NCBI GenBank assembly: GCA_045534225.1
Contig: JAZSJJ010000011.1
Coordinates: forward strand, 124,001 to 188,000
DNA from: UMGS1649 sp045534225
Lineage (GTDB): Bacteria > Bacillota > Clostridia > TANB77 > CAG-465
Reading direction: 5' to 3'
DNA: 64,000 nt
Shown here: piece by piece, positions 17,843 to 26,183 of the stretch
How the letters are laid out: each line of letters opens with the position of its first letter
Position numbering within the stretch: the stretch's first letter is position 1
Notes under the pieces: model-generated
Seen by the model: only the letters and a program-made list of their open reading frames with translations
The model's database searches: none
What the model was told of the DNA's origin: nothing
Translations under genes and position numbers: made by a program

Positions 17843-17938
17843 AAACCCACCTTTTTTCACATATAATATTTTACTACATTTAGGTTACAATGTCAACGAA
17901 ATATTAATGTTAAAAAAGCCCTATTTTTCGCATTTAGT

Positions 17939-17967
17939 TTGACTTTTTCCACTTCGTAATGTATACT
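17939..17967 (+). promoter_or_regulatory. sigma-A promoter for the NTPase-CYTH gene
   Basis: TTGACT (17939-17944) and TATACT (17962-17967) spaced by 17 bases, about 70 bases before the start codon at 18038. Confidence 0.6.
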
Positions 17968-18037
17968 CTTTACGAACAATATTAATAGTTTACATGTTAA
18001 TATATGTAATTCAAAAATTAATAGGAGGATTTTTAGC

Positions 18038-19114
18038 ATGCAACTTTGGGAATTTGTCTTAACCGGAGGTCCTTGTGCGGGCAAAACAACTGCATTAAGT
18101 GTCATTGAGCAAGTTCTTACTAAAAAAGGGTTCAAAGTTATTATAGTACCCGAAACCGCAACCGAACTTATCAGCTCTGGCATTACACCATGGGAACTCG
18201 GTCAAAACGTATTCCAGGACCTTTTAACCAATCGTAGTATTAACAAAGAGCAAACCACACGTGAGGCTGCTCGGATTCTTGGCAAGGACACCGTTATTAT
18301 CTACGACCGTGGTCTTATGGATGGAAAGGCTTACACCGAGCTTTCAGATTTCATTGAAATCTTGGCACATAATCTCATTACCTATACCGAGGCCCGCGAC
18401 CAATACGATGCAGTATTTCACTTGGTAACCGCAGCAGAGGGCGCCGAAGAATCTTACACCTTGGCAAACAATAAGGCGAGAACCGAAACACCAGAACAAG
18501 CAAGAGAAGCAGACCTTAAGACCAGAAACGCATGGGTTGGTCATTCTCATCTTAGAGTTATAGACAACTCTACACCTTTTAAGGAAAAAATCGACAGACT
18601 GTTAAAGGAGATATTTATCGTTATGGGATTACCTGTACCTGTAGAAATTGAAAGAAAGTATTTGATCAAAAAGCCAGACCTTGAGAAACTTATGGAGCAT
18701 GACGATGTTGTTAAAACCAGCATTCTTCAGACTTACCTTAAGGTCACAACTCCCGGCGTAGAAAGACGTGTCAGACAGCGTGGAGATGGTACAAACTTCT
18801 CCTACTACTACACCGAAAAAACAACTCTTTCGGATATGTCCAGACAAGAGACCGAACGTAGAATAAGTGTGCAAGAATACCTTTCTCTTCTTCTTGAAGG
18901 GGAAAAGTCTTTAAGAAAAGACAGATATTGCTTCCTTCACAAGAACCAGTACTTCGAGCTTGATGTCTATCCCGATTGGGAAGATGAAGCAATTCTTGAA
19001 ATTGAGCTCACCGAAGAAAGCCAGGAAGTTATTCTTCCCGAATGGATTACTGTTATTAAGGAAGTAACAGACGATCCGAACTACAAAAATGCTGCGCTTG
19101 CAAAAGCAAAGTAA
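18038..19114 (+). CDS. AAA-type NTPase fused to a CYTH domain (GC-richer cassette)
   Basis: A 358-residue fusion. The N-terminal P-loop NTPase (about 1-190, AAA_28/kinase-like) has Walker A GGPCAGKT (10-17) and TVIIYDRGLMDG (85-96). The C-terminal CYTH domain (about 200-358) has the ExExK signature in VEIERKYL (E203, E205, K207) and alternating basic and acidic residues that in the family line a tunnel for triphosphates with divalent metal. Similar fusions occur in bacteria and eukaryotes; the substrate here is unknown. AGGAGGATTTTTAGC precedes the ATG. It is a single-gene unit on the plus strand among minus-strand genes, noticeably GC-richer than its neighbours, suggesting transfer. Confidence 0.85.
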   Translation: MQLWEFVLTGGPCAGKTTALSVIEQVLTKKGFKVIIVPETATELISSGITPWELGQNVFQDLLTNRSINKEQTTREAARILGKDTVIIYDRGLMDGKAYTELSDFIEILAHNLITYTEARDQYDAVFHLVTAAEGAEESYTLANNKARTETPEQAREADLKTRNAWVGHSHLRVIDNSTPFKEKIDRLLKEIFIVMGLPVPVEIERKYLIKKPDLEKLMEHDDVVKTSILQTYLKVTTPGVERRVRQRGDGTNFSYYYTEKTTLSDMSRQETERRISVQEYLSLLLEGEKSLRKDRYCFLHKNQYFELDVYPDWEDEAILEIELTEESQEVILPEWITVIKEVTDDPNYKNAALAKAK

Positions 19115-19120
19115 TAACAG

Positions 19121-19149
19121 AACCCGCACTAGAATTTCTAGTGCGGGTT
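19121..19149. terminator. bidirectional terminator between the CYTH gene and rpsR
   Basis: Perfect 14-bp palindrome (AACCCGCACTAGAA and its complement, 1-base centre) between convergent genes. It is GC-richer than other terminators here, like the gene before it. Confidence 0.85.
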
Positions 19150-19169
19150 TCTTATTATCTATTTATATA

Positions 19170-19427
19170 TTATTCAGCTGTGTAAGGTAAAAGTGCAATT
19201 GTTCTTGCTCTTTTAACGGCTTCGTTTACTTTTCTTTGGTGTAAAGCACAAGCGCCAGTTACACGTCTTGGTAATATTTTACCTTTTTCACTTACAAATC
19301 TTTTTAATTGTTCTACGTTTTTGTAATCAATTTCTATAGATTTGTCTGCGCAGAATTGACAAACTTTTTTTCTTGGTCTTCTAAAAGCTTTATCTTTTCC
19401 TGCTGTACGTTTTTTATTATCTGCCAT
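19170..19427 (-). CDS. rpsR: 30S ribosomal protein S18
   Basis: Small-subunit protein that pairs with S6 on the platform. The 85-residue protein reads [15 protein letters not shown], then the zinc-type [19 protein letters not shown] and [10 protein letters not shown], all S18 hallmarks. I start it at 19427, with AAAGGAGTTATTAAA upstream; a longer reading from 19481 overlaps ssb and is not S18-like. The four-cysteine/His arrangement (CQFC plus CALH) suggests a zinc-binding S18. Last gene of rpsF-ssb-rpsR. Confidence 0.96.
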   Translation of the reverse strand: MADNKKRTAGKDKAFRRPRKKVCQFCADKSIEIDYKNVEQLKRFVSEKGKILPRRVTGACALHQRKVNEAVKRARTIALLPYTAE

Positions 19428-19455
19428 TTTAATAACTCCTTTCATTAATTTGAGA

Positions 19456-19872
19456 CTAGAATGGTAATTCCTCTGTCTCATCTACTGCTATGAAGTCTCC
19501 GGCATCAGTACTTGTTGGCATTGGTCCATCATAAGAACCTGCTCCTTCTCTTTTTGCGTCTGCGAAATATGTATCTTCAACAATAAAGTCTGTTGCATAT
19601 CTCTTTTGACCAGTTGTAGCATCATCCCATGATCTATTTTGTATTCTACCTGTTACAAGAACTTGTTGTCCTTTTTTAAAGTATTTAGCACAAAATTCTG
19701 CCGTTTTACCGAATGCTGTTAAGTTAAAGAAATCTGATTGTCTTTCGCCACCTTGAGCAACAAATCTTCTATTTACAGCGATTGTAAATGTTGTTACTTG
19801 AGTGTTGTTACCAGATGTATATCTTACTTCCGGATCCTTTGTTAGTCTTCCTAAAAATTCAAATTTGTTCAT
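19456..19872 (-). CDS. ssb: single-stranded DNA-binding protein
   Basis: Coats single-stranded DNA and recruits replication and repair proteins. The 138-residue protein has an OB fold beginning [18 protein letters not shown], then FTIAVNRRF and [15 protein letters not shown], a short linker, and an acidic hydrophobic C-terminal tip (ETEELPF) matching the partner-binding tail. GGAGGAATAAAAA precedes the ATG. Its place between rpsF and rpsR is conserved in Firmicutes. Confidence 0.97.
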   Translation of the reverse strand: MNKFEFLGRLTKDPEVRYTSGNNTQVTTFTIAVNRRFVAQGGERQSDFFNLTAFGKTAEFCAKYFKKGQQVLVTGRIQNRSWDDATTGQKRYATDFIVEDTYFADAKREGAGSYDGPMPTSTDAGDFIAVDETEELPF

Positions 19873-19898
19873 TTTTTATTCCTCCTAAATTTCGGATA

Positions 19899-20186
19899 TT
19901 ACGCTTCTTTTTTGATAACCATGTGTTTTAAAACGCTAGTATCAATTCTTAAAACTCTTTCAAATTCAGCTATGAATTCAGGATTTGCTTTGAATGTATA
20001 TAAGAAATATACACCTTCAGTTTCATGCTTGATTTCATATGCTAATTTTTTAGTTTTCCAATCATCTACGCTTATAACTTCACCGTTTGCAGCTACAAGA
20101 TCAGATATTTTTGTTTTAACAGCTTCTTTATCTTCGTCAGATAATTTAGTTGTTAGTATTACTACTGCTTCATATGTGTTCATCAT
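19899..20186 (-). CDS. rpsF: 30S ribosomal protein S6
   Basis: Small-subunit platform protein that binds S18. The 95-residue protein has NTYEAVVIL, a ferredoxin-like fold, KKLAYEIKHETEGVYFLYTF and VLRIDTSVLKHMVIK, all typical of S6. Two consecutive ATG codons occur; I choose the first (20186), 6 bases after AGGAGG. First gene of rpsF-ssb-rpsR, preceded by a structured leader that may be the autoregulatory S6:S18 site. Confidence 0.97.
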   Translation of the reverse strand: MMNTYEAVVILTTKLSDEDKEAVKTKISDLVAANGEVISVDDWKTKKLAYEIKHETEGVYFLYTFKANPEFIAEFERVLRIDTSVLKHMVIKKEA

Positions 20187-20277
20187 TTTACACCTCCTCT
20201 TGGTCTAGGCCCTTAATCTTTGTTAAGAGCAAGGAAACTAACGTAGATATTATAGCATAAGAGTTATGTAATTTCAA
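20187..20277 (-). promoter_or_regulatory. rpsF promoter and candidate S6:S18 leader
   Basis: TTGAAA (20272-20277) and TATAAT (20249-20254) are 17 bases apart. The roughly 55-base leader folds by eye as CTTG plus CTCTTAA, a CAAAGA loop, TTAAGGG, and closing CAAG just before the ribosome binding site. Many bacteria regulate rpsF through an S6:S18-binding leader hairpin at this spot; I cannot confirm the diagnostic consensus here. Confidence 0.45.
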
Positions 20278-20404
20278 GTTTTTTTATTTTTTGCATTTGT
20301 TTTTGTATAATTTTATTTTTCAAAGAAAAGAATAACTATATATTAACCATAGATAGCATCTTTTCATATAATATATAAATCTATTTTAGAAAGGAGTTTT
20401 TAGC

Positions 20405-21001
20405 TTGAAAATTGAGAGAATAAATAACAATAAAGCTAAGATTAGCATTACTTTAGAAGAATTAAGAAAAAGAAAAATAACATTAAACGATATTAAACAA
20501 AACAAACTAAAAGCAGAAAACTTCTTTTTAGGGTTATTAGAAGACACAAAATTAATTGAAGAATTCGAAGTAGATTCAAACGAGTTATTTATTGAAGCTA
20601 TAAGGGAAGAAAACTTGCTTACTATTACTATAACTAAAATGCTAAATATTTCTTGTAAAGAAGAAATAGAACATGCTAAAACCGTATATACAATTTCAAG
20701 TAATATATACACTTTTGGCAATGCAAACAATTTAATAGAGTTTGCTAACAAGGCCTCTTTAGAGAATCTATATATTCCTAAATACTCACTATATTACTTT
20801 AATAACAACTTTTTCTTAATATTTTCTAAAAAAGATATACGTTGCTATGAATTTGTTAGATCCTATTCCGTACTATCTGAATATGCATCTAAATATTCTT
20901 CTAGTTCATACCTTAAAGATACATTAAACGAGCATGCTACTCTTATTTTCAGCAATGCTAATATTAATTATATTTTAGAATATCCGTATTTTCTTACGTG
21001 A
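20405..21001 (+). CDS. mecA: MecA-like ClpC adaptor protein
   Basis: MecA-family adaptors deliver substrates to ClpC-ClpP and in Bacillus restrain competence. The 198-residue protein begins with the family's MKIERINNNKAKISIT, followed by LEELRKRKITLNDI and the acidic N-terminal domain, then a linker and a C-terminal ClpC-binding domain rich in aromatic residues (YSLYYFNNNFFLIFS). It starts with TTG at 20405, 8 bases after AAAGGAG. It is convergent with the Tad-like operon, and its last 34 bases overlap the last gene of that operon tail to tail, with no terminator between. Family call is good; substrates unknown. Confidence 0.8.
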   Translation: MKIERINNNKAKISITLEELRKRKITLNDIKQNKLKAENFFLGLLEDTKLIEEFEVDSNELFIEAIREENLLTITITKMLNISCKEEIEHAKTVYTISSNIYTFGNANNLIEFANKASLENLYIPKYSLYYFNNNFFLIFSKKDIRCYEFVRSYSVLSEYASKYSSSSYLKDTLNEHATLIFSNANINYILEYPYFLT

Positions 21002-21369
21002 AGCAATATTTCTTTTGTTTCACGTTTTATTTCGCTGCCTAAAACTATATTATTTATATTTAATTTATATGTTATCTTAAACTCAAATGGCTCACCAAAC
21101 GCCAATTTATCTTTTGGACAATCAAAAGATATTTTACTTGTATCAAAACCATCATTCTTAAGTTCATCAAACATTGTTTCTTTCTCTAATTCTGTTATAT
21201 ATCCAAATCTCTCTACTATGTATACATATTTCGATGCTATATTCTCTAGTTTTTGATACCATACAAATGGTGTTAACATGTTTATTACCATTATTATTGT
21301 TAAAAACAGTATTCCAATCGAGAACACCAACGTTAATATGTACGATACGTTTCCTTTTTTATTATTCAT
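20968..21369 (-). CDS. TadE/DUF4320-like minor pilin protein, last gene of the Tad-like operon
   Basis: A 133-residue protein with an N-terminal KKGNVSYI followed by one long hydrophobic segment (about 8-32) and a soluble extracytoplasmic domain (LENIASKYVYIVERFGYITE ... RETKEILLHVRKYG). A short basic N-terminus, Gly before a single hydrophobic helix, and an all-beta remainder are typical of TadE-like and DUF4320 pseudopilins of clostridial Tad systems. AGGTGATGTA precedes the ATG. It ends inside the 3' end of the convergent mecA gene. Confidence 0.6.
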   Translation of the reverse strand: MNNKKGNVSYILTLVFSIGILFLTIIMVINMLTPFVWYQKLENIASKYVYIVERFGYITELEKETMFDELKNDGFDTSKISFDCPKDKLAFGEPFEFKITYKLNINNIVLGSEIKRETKEILLHVRKYGYSKI

Positions 21370-21377
21370 TACATCAC

Positions 21378-21815
21378 CTAATTATATTTTAATAACATTA
21401 AATCTATTTCATCTTGCAAATCAAAGGTTAGTTCGCCTCTAATTTTTATTAACGGCACAAATGTCACCTTAAGTTTAACTTTTATTTTTGCCATATCTAC
21501 GAGTGCATCTGTTAAAACTTCTACTATTTCCACACGTTGCACATTCATTTTTCCTTTTGCGATTTCATCTGCCCATTTTTCCAAACGCTTTTCTAGCTCA
21601 AAATTATTAATATTGTATTTACTATAAGACAATTCTTCTTTATCTAATTCTATTACCCCATTCATAAGAGTATAATATAGTTCAGACTTAATATGTTTTG
21701 TTATTGTTCCTACTTGAAAATATAAAATATATACGAATGTTATAATGAGAATTATTATAATTCCAAAGAAAATAAAGCAAATATTTATTATCCCTTTTTT
21801 CATAAATCCATCCAT
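21378..21815 (-). CDS. TadE/TadF-like membrane-anchored protein
   Basis: A 145-residue protein with one N-terminal hydrophobic helix (about 8-32, IINICFIFFGIIIILI) followed by a helical and beta external domain. The layout resembles minor pilins of Tad systems. Translation may begin at the ATG at 21815 or at codon 5 (21803), the latter preceded by GGATGG; either overlaps the end of the upstream secreted-protein gene by a few codons. No specific family recognised beyond this architecture. Confidence 0.55.
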   Translation of the reverse strand: MDGFMKKGIINICFIFFGIIIILIITFVYILYFQVGTITKHIKSELYYTLMNGVIELDKEELSYSKYNINNFELEKRLEKWADEIAKGKMNVQRVEIVEVLTDALVDMAKIKVKLKVTFVPLIKIRGELTFDLQDEIDLMLLKYN

Positions 21816-23386
21816 GTCGTTAGATTCATTCTAGAGTTAACTTCAGCACTATTTGTTACATGTGTTTCACTGTTCATATTAGAAAGGAATGTGTCTAATA
21901 TATCTATTTTTACTTCTTCTATATATTCTTTATCGCTATATGTTAATATTATTTTCAATATATATGGTTCGTTTTTTCTACTCCCTATATCTGATTTATT
22001 TACATTAAAATAGCTGTCATACTCATCGCGCAAACTATTTTCGCCATAAAGTGTTGTAGATATTTCTTCGGGAATATTTATGCTCACTATAATTCTATCT
22101 TTAGTTTCTATAAGGGTATTTACAATTACGTCTTTTTTATCTAGTTTTGCCTCTACTTTTTCCACATTATCCACCGATAAATCTAGCTTAACAGCCAACG
22201 TTTTACCAGCTTCTATAAAACCTATAGTATCATAGTTGTTTGTTTCTTTATTTTGGGCTAGTGGTCTTACAACCATTGTTTTATCTTGTTTTCCTAACAC
22301 GGCAAAGTTTATATCTTTTAAGGGGGATATTTTCTTTGGCTCAATTGTTAAAGATATGTTTTGGGTTATACTATCTCTCATAAGTCCATCAACTGCAAAT
22401 TCTGTGTGCATGTATCCATCTACAGTTATTGTTATTGTTTTTTCAAGGTCGTTAGGATAGTTCTCTCTGGATATTACAAGCATATATTCTCCGCCCACAT
22501 TTGTAATTTTACTGCCACTTAATTCATCTAACTTTTTCCCTTCCACATATACCATAGCTTTAATTTCTTTTATATGTTTTTCATTAGCATAACCCGTCAT
22601 ATTCAATACTTCCGCCCCATATGTTATTGGGATTAGTAGTTCATCATTATCTTCTGTTAAAACATGCTTACTTTCTACATTTAGAGACACTTTAACTTCT
22701 GCATCTGCAGCCATTGGCTTTACCAAATATACTTGTTTATATATTACTCCGGATATCTTTCTACGAGTAGAAATCATGCCATAAGTTCTCCACGTAGCTG
22801 CAGTTTCTAGTCTTGCTTTTTTCTTACCTATTTTTTCAGCGGTTATATTATATTCCTTAATATATTTAGGGTTGTTCGCTTTAGCTGTACTAGACAAATC
22901 ATTGAACATGAGCTTAGATTTGAGCATATGTGTTAGTTGTTCTTCATACTTATACATAGTAGTATCCTGCCAGCTTTCTTCAGCTATAGGATAAGAATAA
23001 AAAGTCCACGTGTCCGGTGTTGTTGTTGGAATAGAATCCATTGGAAAATAATAATTAAATATTTCTTCTCCGCTATATGTATAACCTATTACATAATATT
23101 CTCCTCTTGTTCCACTTCCGGTATATCTGCCTTTTCCTTTTGCCCAATACCCATACTTAGAATCCTTCCAGCGCTGATTGCTACTTGAAATCTTGTGTGG
23201 TTCAGAATATGCAAAAATATTATATGCAATATACACATCCTCACTTATCTCTTTACCGTATGAATTGTACCTAGGAATTCCAACAGTTTCTATAGTAAAA
23301 ACAAACTCATTAGACAAAGCATAAATCTTATTTAAACTACATATTACTATTACTAAAAAAATTGTCTTAATTATTTTTTTATTCAT
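21800..23386 (-). CDS. large secreted protein of the Tad-like operon
   Basis: A 528-residue exported protein with a signal peptide (KKIIKTIFLVIVICSLNKIYA, cleavage probably after IYA at about residue 24). The mature part starts with an aromatic, Gly-rich region (residues 70-140: GKGRYTGSGTRGEYYVIGY) and continues as a mostly beta region that looks like stacked extracellular domains (300-500). The N-terminal region faintly recalls DUF5704-type clostridial secreted proteins, but I am not sure of this. AAAGGAGAGTACAT precedes the ATG. There is no C-terminal anchor, so it is probably released or assembled on the pilus-like structure. Confidence 0.65.
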   Translation of the reverse strand: MNKKIIKTIFLVIVICSLNKIYALSNEFVFTIETVGIPRYNSYGKEISEDVYIAYNIFAYSEPHKISSSNQRWKDSKYGYWAKGKGRYTGSGTRGEYYVIGYTYSGEEIFNYYFPMDSIPTTTPDTWTFYSYPIAEESWQDTTMYKYEEQLTHMLKSKLMFNDLSSTAKANNPKYIKEYNITAEKIGKKKARLETAATWRTYGMISTRRKISGVIYKQVYLVKPMAADAEVKVSLNVESKHVLTEDNDELLIPITYGAEVLNMTGYANEKHIKEIKAMVYVEGKKLDELSGSKITNVGGEYMLVISRENYPNDLEKTITITVDGYMHTEFAVDGLMRDSITQNISLTIEPKKISPLKDINFAVLGKQDKTMVVRPLAQNKETNNYDTIGFIEAGKTLAVKLDLSVDNVEKVEAKLDKKDVIVNTLIETKDRIIVSINIPEEISTTLYGENSLRDEYDSYFNVNKSDIGSRKNEPYILKIILTYSDKEYIEEVKIDILDTFLSNMNSETHVTNSAEVNSRMNLTTWMDL

Positions 23387-23930
23387 ATGTACTCTCCTTT
23401 TTTATTTTCAAAACGCATTCACCATCCTTGTGCTCCGCAGACACTGTAATATTTTCTAATTCTAATTGATATACATTTTCTTTATTTTTTACTTTAATGA
23501 AATTTTGTTTTATGTATTTGTATAATTCATATTCTATATCCTCTTTAACATTATCTATTTCTAATACATCGACTATGTTATCTACTATTTCTATTAGATA
23601 CTCATCCTCTATATAATCTTGATTACAATTGGTTCTCCAAAGCTTGTTTAATGTTACTTCTAAGGTGTTATTCAGTGCAGATATTTTTATATCATAAAAA
23701 AAGTTTTCCAGTTCCTTTAAGTTTTCTCCAATATATATCGTTTTGCCTTTCACAAGTCTCGCTCTATTATTTAATTCAAATCTACTTAAATCCATAATTT
23801 CTACAATTTTCTCGTTCTCTTTATTTCTAATTTCTACGGTTCTAATCAACGATACACATATAAAAAAACTTATTACAAAAAGTACTATTACTAGCCAAAA
23901 GTTCTTGCTTTTATGCAAAGTAAAATTCAT
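23379..23930 (-). CDS. single-pass membrane protein of the Tad-like operon
   Basis: Not recognised. The 183-residue protein has an N-terminal transmembrane helix (about 12-29, FWLVIVLFVISFFICVSL) and an acidic external domain with repeated short strands and helices (LKELENFFYDIK, IEYELYKYIKQNFI, LELENITVSAEHK). Its start overlaps the end of the preceding gene by 20 bases and its end overlaps the next gene by 8, showing tight coupling. It may be a pseudopilin-like or assembly component. Confidence 0.6.
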   Translation of the reverse strand: MNFTLHKSKNFWLVIVLFVISFFICVSLIRTVEIRNKENEKIVEIMDLSRFELNNRARLVKGKTIYIGENLKELENFFYDIKISALNNTLEVTLNKLWRTNCNQDYIEDEYLIEIVDNIVDVLEIDNVKEDIEYELYKYIKQNFIKVKNKENVYQLELENITVSAEHKDGECVLKIKKESTYE

Positions 23931-24306
23931 TTTTCATACACTTCTTTCTATTTTCAATTAATCTAATATAGCTTAATACTCTTGTGCATATTTCTTCTGC
24001 AGATGTATTTAGAAAATGTATATCTTTTACCTTTTCTAATATTTCTAAAATATATGCTGCTTCCAGTCTACTAGTAATACAAATAGCCTCCACTTTTTTG
24101 CAGTCACAAACTATTTTTATATATTGGGCATCATTAGAAAAAACTAAACACAACGTATCCTTGTTTGGATTTAATCGTTCGTTACCAACACTGTTTTTCA
24201 CTTTAATATTTTGTTTCTTGAGCATGTTTTTTATTTCTTCTGCTCTTTTTATGAACTTTTTCTTATCTTTTTTATCTATTAATATTAATATATCCACACT
24301 ATCCAC
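23911..24306 (-). CDS. small soluble protein of the Tad-like operon (possible TadZ/receiver-like fold)
   Basis: A 131-residue cytoplasmic-looking protein with alternating strands and helices: VDILILID, KKFIKRAEEIKNMLKKQ, TLCLVFSND, VEAICITSRLEAAYILEILE. This pattern resembles a receiver-like domain such as the N-terminal part of TadZ/CpaE, but the ATPase part of TadZ is absent and I see no phospho-acceptor motif that settles it. A strong AGGAGGTGGATAGT precedes the ATG. Function unknown. Confidence 0.55.
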   Translation of the reverse strand: MDSVDILILIDKKDKKKFIKRAEEIKNMLKKQNIKVKNSVGNERLNPNKDTLCLVFSNDAQYIKIVCDCKKVEAICITSRLEAAYILEILEKVKDIHFLNTSAEEICTRVLSYIRLIENRKKCMKNEFYFA

Positions 24307-24309
24307 CTC

Positions 24310-24969
24310 CTAAATTAAAGAGTATGTAAATACCCCTTGTTCTTTTAAGTTTGCTACCATTAATACATCCTCTGCTTTTAACCTTACTAATATATTGGTC
24401 GCAGTTCCATCTGATGTTTCTACGCCCATATTATTTGTCAGCGAGATAACTTCCACATTTTGAAGAAGTAGGCAAGTAACCATGGCCTCTTCTTTATTTG
24501 TACTATATACTTTTATTTTAGCCTTTAATATTCCATCAACCGCTTTTTTCTTTGCTGTATAATACACATTAATAATATCTTCTTTTTTTAATTTATATGA
24601 AACTCCTTCAGTTGCTCCTTTTATTGGAAGAGATATAATTTCCGTATCTTGAATTTTAGCTAAATACTCCTCTTTAGAAACAATTTTATCTTTCAATATG
24701 ATTTCTCCAACATTTAATGTTTTATTAGCAACTGCATTTTTTATATCCTGCTTATCAGGTATATCTTCAAATATTTTCTTATTTATACCACTAACCTTTA
24801 TTTGCAAATATTCAATAGTATCTAATGCCATTCCTTCTTTAATATTGGTTAAGACAATTGGTACTTTTACTACATTTTTATTTTGATTAAAGGTTACAAT
24901 ATATATTGCTATCAACAATATTCCTAGTGAAATTACAGCAGATATTAATATCTTCTTTATTCTAGACAT
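24310..24969 (-). CDS. CpaB/RcpC-like SAF-domain protein
   Basis: A 219-residue protein with one N-terminal transmembrane segment (about 10-28), an SAF-like domain (about 32-95: KVPIVLTNIKEGMALDTI and NKTLNVGEIILKDKIV) and a second beta domain. This is the layout of CpaB/RcpC in Tad pilus systems, where it lies outside the membrane and is thought to guide pilus assembly. The start follows the upstream pilin-like stop by two bases, with no clear ribosome binding site, so it is probably translated by coupling. Confidence 0.72.
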   Translation of the reverse strand: MSRIKKILISAVISLGILLIAIYIVTFNQNKNVVKVPIVLTNIKEGMALDTIEYLQIKVSGINKKIFEDIPDKQDIKNAVANKTLNVGEIILKDKIVSKEEYLAKIQDTEIISLPIKGATEGVSYKLKKEDIINVYYTAKKKAVDGILKAKIKVYSTNKEEAMVTCLLLQNVEVISLTNNMGVETSDGTATNILVRLKAEDVLMVANLKEQGVFTYSLI

Positions 24970-24970
24970 A

Positions 24971-25180
24971 CTATATTAAAGCCAGCATCTCATCTAGCCA
25001 TGTTCCCATTTTAGTCATAGCACTAGTAAATATTGTTTGCATTTGTGGATAGAATATAGTAACCACAAGAACCATCATTATAGATGTTATTAATACTGTT
25101 TCGGCAAGTTCAGATCCTCTCTTGCTATTTATTTTGTTTTTTGATTTTATTATTGATTTTATATATGCTAATTTTTTCAT
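24971..25180 (-). CDS. Flp-like prepilin
   Basis: A 69-residue protein: 22 basic residues (KSKNKINSKRG), then SELAETVLITSIMMVLVVTI and a short C-terminus with Trp. The KRG/SELAE arrangement gives Gly at -1 and Glu at +5 of a hydrophobic helix, the type IV prepilin peptidase signature (G|xxxxE), and the small size fits Flp pilins. AGGAGGAAAGAAAG precedes the ATG. No prepilin peptidase gene is present in this window, so processing would depend on one elsewhere. Confidence 0.75.
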   Translation of the reverse strand: MKKLAYIKSIIKSKNKINSKRGSELAETVLITSIMMVLVVTIFYPQMQTIFTSAMTKMGTWLDEMLALI

Positions 25181-25197
25181 CTTTCTTTCCTCCTATA

Positions 25198-26037
25198 TTA
25201 AGCAAATATTAATTGCAAGTTGTTAAACACTTGCACAATTATTGGGTACATTACAACAAGTATCAAATTAATTAATGATACTACCGTTCCCAATGTAACA
25301 TATAATATTTTTATTGCCCCTTTTCGTTTCAAACATTTGAAATAATTTATTTCTAACACTTCTTTATATCTTTCTAAACTTTCTACAATCTCTCCTTCAT
25401 TTTCTCCTTGCATTAATGTTGTCAGAAAGAGCGTTAGTTCATAACTATTAAACTTACTTTTTAGAATTCTAGACGCATCTTTTAGATTGTATCCATTCAT
25501 TATGTATGTTTTTGTAAAGTTAATATACGCCTCTCTAAATCTTTTGTGCTTTATATTTTTGCCTGCTATTTCTAAAGATTTGGCAAATGGTGAAAACGCC
25601 GTTAGCGAAAGAATTAACGCAGAAACTATACCATTTAATTCTTCTATTAAAATTTGTTTCTCTTTTCTTATAACTGAATAGATTAAATAATCTGGAATTA
25701 AAAATACAACTACCCAAAGTATTAGTGGTACTTTTATCGTTTTGTAGTTTATAAATGCGATTAAAAAAATACATGTTGAACATAAATATTTTATGATTAA
25801 ATATTTTTTCTTTGTTAACTTATATGGATAATTTAGATTAGATAATTTCGATTCAACTTTAGACAAATATTCACTTATACACTTTGGTGTTTTATGAATA
25901 TTTCTTTTTTTATTAGATAAAATTTGTTTTCCTCTAATATGAATTGTTAATATTGTGATTAGATTAAAAATTATTACTAAAAGGAGCATATATATTACGC
26001 CATAAATGTCTGTCACCTCCTGCAAAAAATTTAACAT
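25198..26037 (-). CDS. TadC/GspF-type inner-membrane platform protein
   Basis: A type II secretion F-domain protein of up to 279 residues with transmembrane segments near 12-33, 88-125 and 250-275, and the cytoplasmic GspF helical domain between (ILIEELNGIVSALILSL ... ANGY-like NGYNLKDASRIL ... LFLTTLMQGENEGEIVESLE). It would form the membrane platform of a Tad-like machine. The start is uncertain: the ATG at 26037 lies almost on the predicted transcription start, while AGGAGGTGA at about 26012-26020 points to initiation further in, with ATG codon 17 (25989) the next ATG. A two-codon ORF (ATG GCG TAA) lies between. First gene of the operon. Confidence 0.75.
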   Translation of the reverse strand: MLNFLQEVTDIYGVIYMLLLVIIFNLITILTIHIRGKQILSNKKRNIHKTPKCISEYLSKVESKLSNLNYPYKLTKKKYLIIKYLCSTCIFLIAFINYKTIKVPLILWVVVFLIPDYLIYSVIRKEKQILIEELNGIVSALILSLTAFSPFAKSLEIAGKNIKHKRFREAYINFTKTYIMNGYNLKDASRILKSKFNSYELTLFLTTLMQGENEGEIVESLERYKEVLEINYFKCLKRKGAIKILYVTLGTVVSLINLILVVMYPIIVQVFNNLQLIFA

Positions 26038-26040
26038 ACG

Positions 26041-26081
26041 ATTATACTAGTGTCAAGAAAAATCGGTCGCAATATTCGACA
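26041..26081 (-). promoter_or_regulatory. Spo0A-box promoter of the Tad-like operon
   Basis: On the minus strand the 12-base core TTTGTCGAATAT contains an exact Spo0A box (TGTCGAA, 26075-26081). A perfect TATAAT (26041-26046) lies 28 bases downstream, with no good -35 hexamer at the usual place, as expected for an activator-dependent sigma-A promoter. The predicted start is at about 26034. Confidence 0.6.
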
Positions 26082-26111
26082 AAAAACAGTGATTTAGATC
26101 AATTGTTCAAA

Positions 26112-26144
26112 AGGACATACCGTGTTTTTCACACTGTATGTCCT
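26112..26144 (-). terminator. terminator between ftsX and the Tad-like operon
   Basis: AGGACATAC / GTATGTCCT stem with a long loop that itself pairs (GTGTG / CACAC-like), followed by TTTTGAAC on the minus strand. It separates the two transcription units. Confidence 0.65.
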
Positions 26145-26183
26145 CTTGGTTTACATTAATTTTCATTAAATTTTTTATATTTT

